Source: Rubellimicrobium arenae
GTDB lineage: Bacteria; Pseudomonadota; Alphaproteobacteria; Rhodobacterales; Rhodobacteraceae
Reading direction: 5' to 3'
NCBI RefSeq assembly: GCF_017916295.1
Contig: NZ_JAFMSS010000001.1
Span: forward strand, 62,001 to 126,000
Length of the DNA: 64,000 bases
Positions 54,586 through 64,000 of the stretch are shown here, one piece after another. A model generated the notes under the pieces. It saw nothing but the letters and a program-made list of their open reading frames with translations, made no database searches and had not been told where the DNA came from. The position numbers and the translations under genes were made by a program. The stretch's first letter is position 1. Every line of letters starts with the position of its first letter.

Positions 54586-55341
54586 TCAGCCGATGGTCGC
54601 CAGCGCCGGGAAGTTCTGGAGCAACCAGTAGGAGAAGGCCGTGAACTGCCCGGTCAGCATCAGCAGACCCACGGTCCAAAGCAGCAGGCCCGACGTCCTC
54701 TCGATCCACGCCATGTGCCGCCGCATGCCTCCCATGACACCTTGAAGGCTGGGAAAGAAGGCTGCGACCAGAAGGAACGGGATCCCCAGCCCAAAGGCAT
54801 AGGTCGCCAGCAGCGCGGTCCCACGCCCGATATCGGCCTCGGTCGCGGCGAGCCCCAGGATCGCCCCGAGGATCGGCCCCAGGCACGGCGTCCAGCCAAA
54901 GGCGAAGGCGAGGCCCAGCACGTAGGCGCCCAGCGCCGAACCGCCGCGGTCGCCCGCGTCCAGCCGCGCCTCTCGCGCGAGGAACGGGATGCGGATCACG
55001 CCGAGGAAGTGGGCTCCGAACACCATGATCACCACACCGGCGATCATGACGAACCACCCCTGGAACTGCAGGAAGGCCCGTCCCGCCGCAGAGGCCGCCG
55101 CCCCGAGCAGGAGGAACACCGTCGAGAGGCCCAGCACGAAGAAGGCCGCCGACAGCAGGGCGCGACGCCGGGCCGACCGGGCCTCGGCCATCTCGCCCAC
55201 CGAGACGCCGCCCATGTAGGCCAGGTAGGGCGGCACGATCGGCAGCACGCAGGGGCTCAGGAACGACAGGAGGCCGGCCACGAGAGCGACCAGCATCGCC
55301 GGGATCAGGGTGGCGTCCAGTATCATGTCCGAGCTGAGCAT
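54586..55341 (-). CDS. ccdA: CcdA-type thiol-disulfide membrane transporter
   Basis: Carries reducing equivalents across the inner membrane for cytochrome c maturation. A 251-residue protein with six helices. The redox cysteines are in SFLSPCVLPIVPPYLAYMGG (helix 1) and FGWTPCLGPILGAIL (helix 4), as required. The start at 55341 (MLSSDMILDATL) is chosen over an internal ATG at 55326 because of GGGATGGAA upstream, but the choice is not firm. It lies alone, without other ccm genes, and converges on the DUF2238-like gene with a one-base gap. Confidence 0.9.
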   Translation of the reverse strand: MLSSDMILDATLIPAMLVALVAGLLSFLSPCVLPIVPPYLAYMGGVSVGEMAEARSARRRALLSAAFFVLGLSTVFLLLGAAASAAGRAFLQFQGWFVMIAGVVIMVFGAHFLGVIRIPFLAREARLDAGDRGGSALGAYVLGLAFAFGWTPCLGPILGAILGLAATEADIGRGTALLATYAFGLGIPFLLVAAFFPSLQGVMGGMRRHMAWIERTSGLLLWTVGLLMLTGQFTAFSYWLLQNFPALATIG

Positions 55342-55528
55342 CTGCGTTCCATCCCAGGGCTTTGGGGCAGCCTTACCCCGCCCGAGCCTCGCCGTCACCG
55401 GGACACCGCGTCACAAGAGGGAGCGCAGGTCCCCGACCGGCACTTCGCCTTGGCCCCGCAGAGGCCGACATCCCTTTCGCCTTGCCCCGAATCCCCTTAC
55501 CAGACCCCGTCTTTCGCCGGAGCCCCTG

Positions 55529-56368
55529 ATGCCTGGATCTGAACCCCTCGTTGACATCTTCTTCGACGTGCTGCCGCTGCTCATCGCGCTGCTCGTGGCT
55601 GGCACGCTGATCGGGTTCCTGGCGGGGCTTTTCGGGATCGGCGGGGGGGCCATATCGGTTCCGGTCTTCTATCAGCTCTTCTACGTCATCCATATTAGCG
55701 ACGAGGTCAGGATGCCGCTGGCTGTCGGGACCTCGCTCGCCGTCATCATCCCGACCTCCCTCATGTCGGCCCGGGCGCATTTCCGACGCGGAACGGTGGA
55801 CATGGATCTCCTGCGGCTCTGGGCCGCGCCCGTCATCGGCGGCGTGCTGGCCGGCGCACTCGTCGCCCGTTATGCAGAGCCTTGGATCTTCAAGACCGTC
55901 TTCGTCGGCGTCGCCGGCCTGAACGCCGTCAAGCTGCTGGCCGGCGGCGAAGGCTGGCGTATCCGGGATGGCCTGCCGGGACCCGGCCCGCTTCGGATCT
56001 ATGGGCTGATCACCGGCCTGCTTTCCTCGTTGATGGGCATCGGAGGGGGGGCGATCACCAACCTCATCCTGACGCTCCACGGCGTCTCGATCCACCGGGC
56101 GGTGTCCACCGGCGCCGGGATGGGCGTGCTGATCGCCCTGCCCGCGACGCTGGGCTACGTCTTCGCGGGCTGGGGCAAGCCGGGCCTTCCAATGGACGCG
56201 ACCGGTTACGTGTCCTGGCTCACCTTTGCCGCGACCGTTCCGACCACGCTGCTGACCACCCGCCTTGGTGTCGCGCTGGCCCACCGATTGTCACGGCGGG
56301 CGCTCGAGACGGCCTTCGGGCTTTTCCTGCTCTTCGTGTCGGCCCGCTTCCTGTGGGACCTGCTCTGA
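55529..56368 (+). CDS. TauE/SafE (TSUP) family anion permease
   Basis: A 279-residue membrane protein with about eight helices in two repeats. The first repeat has GTLIGFLAGLFGIGGGAISVPVF and the second GLITGLLSSLMGIGGGAITNLIL, the TSUP glycine-rich loops. The family exports or imports sulfite, sulfoacetate and similar anions. No sulfonate genes are adjacent, so no substrate is proposed. The start at 55529 leaves only a weak ribosome site; a longer open frame to 55310 has no family match. It converges on dadA with a one-base gap. Confidence 0.87.
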   Translation: MPGSEPLVDIFFDVLPLLIALLVAGTLIGFLAGLFGIGGGAISVPVFYQLFYVIHISDEVRMPLAVGTSLAVIIPTSLMSARAHFRRGTVDMDLLRLWAAPVIGGVLAGALVARYAEPWIFKTVFVGVAGLNAVKLLAGGEGWRIRDGLPGPGPLRIYGLITGLLSSLMGIGGGAITNLILTLHGVSIHRAVSTGAGMGVLIALPATLGYVFAGWGKPGLPMDATGYVSWLTFAATVPTTLLTTRLGVALAHRLSRRALETAFGLFLLFVSARFLWDLL

Positions 56369-56369
56369 C

Positions 56370-57668
56370 TCAGGCGTCGACCGGCACCAGATCGCGGCCG
56401 CCCCGTCGACCCTCGCGCAGGTAACGGGCGAGTCCCAGGTCCGCGGTCTCGATCTCGGCGCGCCGACCCGAGACGATGTCCGCCAGGACACGGCCCGACC
56501 CCGCCGCCATCGTCCAGCCCAGAGTGCCGTGCCCGGTGTTGAGGAACAGCCCCGCGACCGGAGTCCGCCCGATGACAGGCGTTCCGTCGGGCGTCATCGG
56601 ACGCAGCCCGCACCAGAAGCTCGCTTCGCTGACGTCACCGGCCCCCGGGAACAGACCCTCGACCGAATGGGCGAGCGTCGCCCGGCGCGACGCTGGCAGG
56701 GACAGGTCGAAGCCAGCTATTTCCGCCAGTCCGCCGACCCGGATGCGATCGCCTAGCCGGGTGATCGCCACCTTGTAGGTCTCGTCCATGACAGTGGAAA
56801 CCGGAGCCGCTTCGTCATGGCGGACGGGGAAGGTCAAGGAGTAGCCCTTCACGGGATAGACCGGCAGGCGCAGGCCCAGGGGGCCGAGCAAGGCGGGCGA
56901 GTGGCTGCCCAGCGCGACCACCACCGCATCGCCCGTCACGTGACCGCCGGAGGTCACGGCGCCGCGCACCCGACCACGTTCGACCAGAAGCCGCTCGATG
57001 CTGGTGTTGTACCGGAACTCCACGCCTGCCGCCGCGGCCTTCTCGGCAAGGCTGGTCGTGAACTTCAGGCAATCCCCGGTCTCGTCGCCCGGAAGGCGCA
57101 GCCCGCCGACGATCTTGTCCCGCGCGGCGGCCAGGCCCGGCTCGGCCTGTAGGCATCCATCGACGTCCAGGACCTCGAAGGCCACGCCGCCGTCCCGCAG
57201 CACGGCGATGTCCTTCCCCGCAGCTTCAAGCTGCGCTTCCTTGCGGAACAGCTGGAGCGTGCCCTGCATGCGTTCGTCATAGCGGATCCCGGTCTCGTCG
57301 CGCAGCGCCTGCAGGCAATCGCGGGAGTATTCGGCGAGGCGCACCATCCGCGCCTTGTTGACCTTATAGGCCTCGGGCGTGCAATTCGACAGCATCCGCG
57401 CCAGCCAGGACAGCTTGGCAAGGTCGGACCGAGGCTGGACGATCAGCGGAGCGTGCTTCTGGAACATCCATTTGAGCGCCTTCAGGGGGATACCCGGCGC
57501 GGCCCAGGGGGCCGAGTAGCCGGGGCTGACCTCGCCGGCGTTGGCGAAGCTGGTCTCGAGGGCGGGAGCGGGCTGCCGGTCGATCACGACCACCTCGTGG
57601 CCGGCCTGCGACAGGTACCAGGCCGAGGTAACCCCGATGACCCCTGCACCCAGGATGATGACCCGCAT
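56370..57668 (-). CDS. dadA: D-amino acid dehydrogenase
   Basis: FAD enzyme that oxidises D-amino acids (D-alanine in E. coli) to keto acids and feeds electrons to quinone; membrane-associated. The product is 432 residues. MRVIILGAGVIGVTSAWYLSQAGH is the dinucleotide fold, ETSFANAGEVSPGYSAPWAAPG is a block specific for DadA, and LRPMTPDGTPVIGRTPVAGLFLNTGHGTLGWTMAAGSGRVLAD is the conserved C-terminus. The start at 57668 has GGCAGGAAC just upstream. It diverges from gcvTHP. No alr (alanine racemase) gene is adjacent. Confidence 0.92.
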   Translation of the reverse strand: MRVIILGAGVIGVTSAWYLSQAGHEVVVIDRQPAPALETSFANAGEVSPGYSAPWAAPGIPLKALKWMFQKHAPLIVQPRSDLAKLSWLARMLSNCTPEAYKVNKARMVRLAEYSRDCLQALRDETGIRYDERMQGTLQLFRKEAQLEAAGKDIAVLRDGGVAFEVLDVDGCLQAEPGLAAARDKIVGGLRLPGDETGDCLKFTTSLAEKAAAAGVEFRYNTSIERLLVERGRVRGAVTSGGHVTGDAVVVALGSHSPALLGPLGLRLPVYPVKGYSLTFPVRHDEAAPVSTVMDETYKVAITRLGDRIRVGGLAEIAGFDLSLPASRRATLAHSVEGLFPGAGDVSEASFWCGLRPMTPDGTPVIGRTPVAGLFLNTGHGTLGWTMAAGSGRVLADIVSGRRAEIETADLGLARYLREGRRGGRDLVPVDA

Positions 57669-57904
57669 GTTCCTGCCGCTCCGCGATGTGTTCCGTGACG
57701 CAGGGAAACATATGGACCGAAGGGCCGAAGTGGATCGCAAAGTGACAGCCCTCGATCCCCTCTTTTGCAAGATTCCGCAGCCTGAGAGCGGATCGGCCGC
57801 AGCCTCTGCTGCTACCATCCTGCCTGACCGAAGATTTTTCGACCCGGCTCCGGCTTAATGACTCGCTTGGGATACAGCAGCCCACTTGCCAGCGGCGCGT
57901 CCGG

Positions 57905-57948
57905 GGCGCTACCCCTTAGGCGAAAGCGCCGGGAAACAGGGGAGGCGC
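57905..57948 (+). promoter_or_regulatory. Candidate structured leader occluding the gcvT Shine-Dalgarno
   Basis: GGCGCT (57905-57910) pairs with AGCGCC (57925-57930), six perfect pairs. In the loop, CCCCT (57912-57916) can pair with AGGGG (57938-57942), the start of the ribosome site AGGGGAGG of gcvT, giving an H-type pseudoknot. GGCG (57919-57922) with CGCC (57927-57930) competes for the same 3' strand. I did not recognise the conserved glycine-riboswitch core. Regulation is inferred from the pairing alone. Confidence 0.4.
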
Positions 57949-59079
57949 ATGGACGATCATCGTTCGGATCAACTGCGACGGCTGCCCTTGCACGACCTTC
58001 ACGTCGCGCGGGGTGCCCGCATGGTGCCATTCGCCGGTTGGGAGATGCCGGTCCAGTATGACGGCGGCGTCATGGCCGAGCATCTTCATACCCGCACCGC
58101 CGCCAGCCTCTTCGATGTGAGCCATATGGGCCAAGTCCTTCTTCGGCCGCGGAACGGGTTGGACCATCTGACTCTGGGCCTTGAAGCTCTGGTCCCGGCT
58201 GACATCGCGTCCCTGCCCGAGGGTCGGCAACGCTATGCCCTTCTCACCGACGACAGCGGCGGGATCCGTGACGACATCATGGTGACCCATCGGGGCGATC
58301 ACCTGCTTCTCGTGGTCAACGCCTCGATGCGCGAGGCCGACCTAGCCCATCTGCGTGATGGCCTGGGCGACAGCCAGGTCGAGGAAGTCGCTGACCGGGC
58401 GCTCCTCGCGCTTCAGGGGCCGGGGGCGGCGGCCGCGCTGGAGGGGGTGACCGAAGGCATCGGGCGCCTGCGCTTCATGGAGGCCCGGACCGTTCCCTGG
58501 GCGGACGCGGAACTCTGGATTTCACGGTCGGGCTACACCGGGGAAGACGGGTTCGAGATCTCGGTCCCGCGACGCGCGGCCGAGGCCTTCGCTGCCGCGA
58601 TTCTCTCCCACCCGGATGTCAGGTTGGCTGGCCTGGGCGCACGCGACTCCCTTCGGCTGGAAGCCGGGCTTTGTCTCTACTCCCAGGACATAGACCGCAC
58701 GACCAGTCCCGTCGAAGCAGGCCTGGGCTGGTCGATCGGCAAGGCGCGTCGCGTTGGCGGTGTCCGCGCGGGAGGCTTCCCCGGGGCGGATCGCATCCTG
58801 CGGCAGCTCGAACGGGGCCCGCGCCGCGTGCGCGTGGGACTCCGCCCGGAAGGACGTGCTCCGATGCGGGCCGGCACGGAGATCCTTGCCGCTCAGGGAC
58901 ATGTGGGGCGGATCACGTCCGGTGGCTTCGGTCCTTCGGTTCAGGCGCCGGTTGCCATGGGCTACGTCGATGTAGCACTCTCGGCGCCCGGGACCCCGCT
59001 CCTCGGCAAGGTTCGGGGCCAGGACCTCCCCGTGGTCGTGGCTCCGCTCCCCTTCGTCCCCCATTCCTTCCAGCGTTGA
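57949..59079 (+). CDS. gcvT: Glycine cleavage system T protein (aminomethyltransferase)
   Basis: Moves the methylene group from lipoyl-H protein to tetrahydrofolate, releasing ammonia. The product is 376 residues. GARMVPFAGWEMPVQY opens the folate domain and the catalytic Asp is in ASLFDVSHMGQV; SGYTGEDGFEISVP and ARDSLRLEAGLCLYSQDID are family blocks. The start at 57949 has GGGGAGG upstream; the 21 residues before it in the open frame are not conserved. First gene of gcvTHP, with 9 nt to gcvH. The upstream leader may control its translation. Confidence 0.95.
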   Translation: MDDHRSDQLRRLPLHDLHVARGARMVPFAGWEMPVQYDGGVMAEHLHTRTAASLFDVSHMGQVLLRPRNGLDHLTLGLEALVPADIASLPEGRQRYALLTDDSGGIRDDIMVTHRGDHLLLVVNASMREADLAHLRDGLGDSQVEEVADRALLALQGPGAAAALEGVTEGIGRLRFMEARTVPWADAELWISRSGYTGEDGFEISVPRRAAEAFAAAILSHPDVRLAGLGARDSLRLEAGLCLYSQDIDRTTSPVEAGLGWSIGKARRVGGVRAGGFPGADRILRQLERGPRRVRVGLRPEGRAPMRAGTEILAAQGHVGRITSGGFGPSVQAPVAMGYVDVALSAPGTPLLGKVRGQDLPVVVAPLPFVPHSFQR

Positions 59080-59088
59080 GGATACTGC

Positions 59089-59447
59089 ATGAAGTTCACC
59101 GAAGATCACGAATGGCTCCGCGCGGAAGGCGACGACCTCGTCGTCGTCGGCATCACGGAACATGCGGCCAAGGAACTGGGTGACATCGTCTTCGTCGAGT
59201 TGCCGGAGATCGAGGCCATGGTGGCCCATGGCGACGAAGTGGTCGTGATCGAGAGCGTCAAGGCCGCTTCCGATATCCTTGCCCCCATCGACGGCGAGAT
59301 CGTCGAGGTGAACAGCAAGCTTACCGAGAACCCGGGCCTCGTGAACGCCGACCCTCTGGGCGCCGGCTGGTTCCTGAAGATCCGCGTCGACGACCTTGCT
59401 GTCCTCGACGACTTCATGGACGAAGACGAATATCAGGACATGATCTC

Positions 59448-59451
<4 letters not shown>
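59089..59451 (+). CDS. gcvH: Glycine cleavage system H protein
   Basis: Lipoyl-bearing carrier that shuttles the aminomethyl group between P, T and L proteins. The product is 120 residues, slightly shorter than E. coli GcvH (129). The lipoylated lysine is K58 in VVIESVKAASDIL, flanked by the usual GDEVVVIES. GWFLKIRVDD is the conserved C-terminal strand. Its stop overlaps the ATG of gcvP (ATGA), coupling the two. It has a short AT-rich Shine-Dalgarno (GAGGATA). Confidence 0.96.
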
Positions 59452-62288
<2,837 letters not shown>

Positions 62289-62289
62289 G

Positions 62290-62311
62290 GGCCGGGGCTG
62301 CGGCCCCCGCC
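62290..62311. terminator. Hairpin between gcvP and the convergent lactonase gene
   Basis: GGCCGGGGC, TGCG, GCCCCCGCC: nine positions paired with one C-C mismatch. No T-run. A weak terminator candidate usable from both sides. Confidence 0.45.
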
Positions 62312-62318
62312 CTCGGGG

Positions 62319-63161
62319 TCAGGTCAGGCCGGTGTTGACCTTGTAGATCCGCTCGGCGTTCTTCCAGCCGACGGCTGCGCGTTCGTCGGCCGACAGGTCC
62401 CGGAGCACCGCTTCGGTCACGTCGAGCCAGGCCGGAAGGCCGCGGCCCAGGTTCACGACCGGCCAGTCGGATCCCCAGACGATGCGTTCGGGGCCGAAGG
62501 TCTCGAACAGATGGTCAATCCACGGGCGGAGGGTGACCGGGTCCCCTTCGCCCGGAGGGGCATAGGCCGAGATGCCCGACAGCTTGACGTTGACATGCGG
62601 CAGCGAGGCCAGCCGTGCCATGCCTTCGCGCCAGGGGTCCATGTCGCCCCCGGCGATGTCGGGCGTGCCGCAATGATCCAGCACGAACGTCATGTCCGGG
62701 CAGGCGGCGGCGAGATCGTAGGCGATCGGAAGCGTGCGCCCTAGGAAGTTCATGTCGAAGGGCAACCCACGGCCTCCGATGCGCCGGACATTGGCCCGGA
62801 ACGTCTCGGTGGTGGAAACGTCGTCGGCCACCGTATGAAGGATCCGGCGCATCCCGACCACGCCCAGGTCGGCGCATTCGTCCAGCCAGGGCTCGAAGCC
62901 GTCGTCGGTTTCCGGGCGGCAGTTGGCGATCTGTCCCAGCAGCTCTCCCTGGCGGACGAGGCCGGCGATCCACCGCGATTCCGCCTGGAAGTCGTCGGCG
63001 TCGACTTCCATGAAGATCGAGCCCCGGACGCGCCCGCCATACAGCCGGCGCGCGTCGTCCAGCGTGAAGTCACGGCCGGCCAAGGCCGGCTCGTTCCGGG
63101 TCCAGGCATGGCCGGTGACGTCGCGCTGGATCAGGTGGAGGTGGGTGTCGATCAGGTCCAT
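62319..63161 (-). CDS. Amidohydrolase-family lactonase (COG3618, fuconolactonase-like)
   Basis: A 280-residue metal-dependent hydrolase of the amidohydrolase_2 family. The barrel opens with MDLIDTHLHLIQRD (metal-binding H-x-H); further marks are GMRRILHTVADD, DMNFLGRTLP, MTFVLDHCGTPDIAG (the His-containing strand) and RIVWGSDWPVVNLG, whose Asp is the catalytic residue. The COG3618 group includes L-fucono-1,5-lactonase and L-rhamnono-lactonases. The start at 63161 follows GGAGGAGG. It is downstream of an FAH-family hydrolase on the same strand by 22 nt, a pairing seen in L-fuconate and L-rhamnonate pathways. Confidence 0.82.
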   Translation of the reverse strand: MDLIDTHLHLIQRDVTGHAWTRNEPALAGRDFTLDDARRLYGGRVRGSIFMEVDADDFQAESRWIAGLVRQGELLGQIANCRPETDDGFEPWLDECADLGVVGMRRILHTVADDVSTTETFRANVRRIGGRGLPFDMNFLGRTLPIAYDLAAACPDMTFVLDHCGTPDIAGGDMDPWREGMARLASLPHVNVKLSGISAYAPPGEGDPVTLRPWIDHLFETFGPERIVWGSDWPVVNLGRGLPAWLDVTEAVLRDLSADERAAVGWKNAERIYKVNTGLT

Positions 63162-63183
63162 CGCGCGCCTCCTCCGGCCCGGG

Positions 63184-64000
63184 TCAGTTGTCGTCCACGC
63201 AGTCCTGGCGCTGATCGCCGAGGCCCTGGATGCCAAGCTCCACCACGTCGCCCGCCCGCAGGTAACGCGGCGGCTTCTGTCCCATCCCGACGCCCGGCGG
63301 GGTCCCGGTCGAGATCACGTCGCCCGGATGCAGGGACATGAACTGGCTGAGATAGCTGATCAGATGGGCCACGCCGTAGACCATCGTGCGCGAGGAGCCG
63401 TCCTGCATGGTCTGGCCGTTGACCCGGCAGTACATGGCGAGATCCTGGGGATCGGGAACCTCGTCACGGGTGACGAGCCAGGGGCCGAGCTGGCCGAAGT
63501 TGTCGCAGCTCTTGCCCTTGGTCCACTGGCCGGCCCGCTCCTGCTGGAAGTGGCGTTCGGAGACGTCGTTGGCGACCGCGTAACCTGCGACATGGTTCAG
63601 GGCGTCCGCCTCGGAGACGTACTTGGCGTGCGTCCCGATGATGACGGCGAGCTCGACCTCCCAGTCGGTCTTCTCGCTCTTGCGGGGGATGATGATGGGA
63701 TCGTTCGGCCCGCAGATCGCCGAGGTGGCCTTCATGAAGATCACGGGCTCGGGCGGGACGGGGAGGTTCGATTCGGCGGCGTGGTCGGCGTAGTTCAGGC
63801 CGATGCAGATGAACTTGCCGGTGCCGCCGACGCAGGCGCCCAGCCGGGTGGCGGGATCGACGACCGGCAGGGTCGAGGGATCCACCGCGCGCAGGCGGGC
63901 CTGTCCTTCGTCGGACAGGACGGACCCGGCGATGTCGGGCACCACGCCCGAGAGATCGCGGATGGTCCCGTCGCTGTGCAGGAGGCCCGGCTTCTCGGAC
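63184..64000 (-). CDS. FAH-family hydrolase (2,4-diketo-3-deoxy-L-fuconate/rhamnonate hydrolase-like), 5' end beyond the window
   Basis: About 271 residues visible. The start is past base 64000: the frame stays open through EKPGLLHSDGTIRDLSGVVPD, a common near-N-terminal stretch, so only some ten residues are missing. GKFICIGLNYADHAAES, PVIFMKATSAICGPND, EKTDWEVELAVIIG (metal-binding Glu residues), VANDVSERHFQ and DVISTGTPPGVGMGQKPPRYL are FAH family motifs. Together with the adjacent lactonase the best guess is the last step of L-fuconate or L-rhamnonate breakdown, yielding pyruvate plus L-lactate. A ureidoglycolate lyase or general acylpyruvase is an alternative. Confidence 0.82.
   Translation of the reverse strand, partial: SEKPGLLHSDGTIRDLSGVVPDIAGSVLSDEGQARLRAVDPSTLPVVDPATRLGACVGGTGKFICIGLNYADHAAESNLPVPPEPVIFMKATSAICGPNDPIIIPRKSEKTDWEVELAVIIGTHAKYVSEADALNHVAGYAVANDVSERHFQQERAGQWTKGKSCDNFGQLGPWLVTRDEVPDPQDLAMYCRVNGQTMQDGSSRTMVYGVAHLISYLSQFMSLHPGDVISTGTPPGVGMGQKPPRYLRAGDVVELGIQGLGDQRQDCVDDN

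Noticed and set aside
57841..57948. Canonical glycine riboswitch ahead of gcvT
   Set aside because: The conserved aptamer core could not be recognised; only an SD-pairing structure was seen and is listed separately with low confidence.

Overview
The window is about 64 kb of GC-rich bacterial chromosome, most likely from a Rhodobacteraceae-type alphaproteobacterium. The evidence is a circularly permuted two-piece tmRNA with an ANDN...ALAA tag, an alpha-type SspB, a fumC-DUF4169-ribbon-helix-helix trio, an agl-type alpha-glucoside locus and high-GC codon use throughout. It reads as an ordinary chromosome core with several catabolic and uptake loci. I saw no CRISPR array, phage, complete insertion sequence or rRNA operon.

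Layout, left to right. 1-2.8 kb: RNase D (cut by the window edge), purN and purM, then a CAU-anticodon tRNA. 2.8-7.2 kb: a Ca-binding RTX-repeat exoprotein flanked on both sides by about 1.1 kb of apparently non-coding DNA of lower GC, the best candidate for an acquired segment. 7.2-12.2 kb: a dimethylglycine/sarcosine dehydrogenase-type flavoprotein divergent from a XRE-cupin regulator, with a palindrome between them, then LtrA. 12.2-19.6 kb: carbon metabolism, with an alpha-ketoglutarate-semialdehyde-type dehydrogenase, acetyl-CoA synthetase, an MHS-type MFS transporter and a XylX-like FAH-fold dehydratase. 19.6-24 kb: an RND efflux pump and its adaptor. 24-31.2 kb: an alpha-glucoside locus (aglK, aglG, aglF, aglE, a LacI regulator and the divergent alpha-glucosidase aglA) with two matching LacI-type operators.

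31.2-43.4 kb: an Fsr-like exporter, a KGG stress protein, an amidase translationally coupled to a polyamine ABC importer (potABCD), and facing it N-carbamoylputrescine amidase plus acetylpolyamine amidohydrolase, together a polyamine scavenging locus; then ndk, a GFA-domain protein and an ABC-F ATPase. 43.8-46.1 kb: a retropepsin-like protease and an rlmI methyltransferase coupled to a PIN-domain protein. 46.2-48.8 kb: the Entner-Doudoroff genes edd and eda behind a perfect GntR/LacI-type palindrome. 48.9-53.9 kb: the two-piece tmRNA, a DUF1194 protein, chrA, the ClpXP adaptor sspB, fumC and two small overlapping genes.

53.9-64 kb: a DUF2238-like membrane protein, ccdA, a TauE/SafE permease, dadA divergent from the glycine cleavage operon gcvTHP (with a leader that could pair with its own Shine-Dalgarno), and at the right edge a lactonase plus FAH-type hydrolase pair suggestive of L-fuconate/L-rhamnonate breakdown. 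The strongest themes are one-carbon and methylamine metabolism (DMGDH-like protein, gcvTHP, dadA), sugar-acid catabolism (edd/eda, KGSA dehydrogenase, XylX-like, fuconolactonase-like), polyamine uptake with deacylation, and ribosome rescue with targeted proteolysis (ssrA and sspB).
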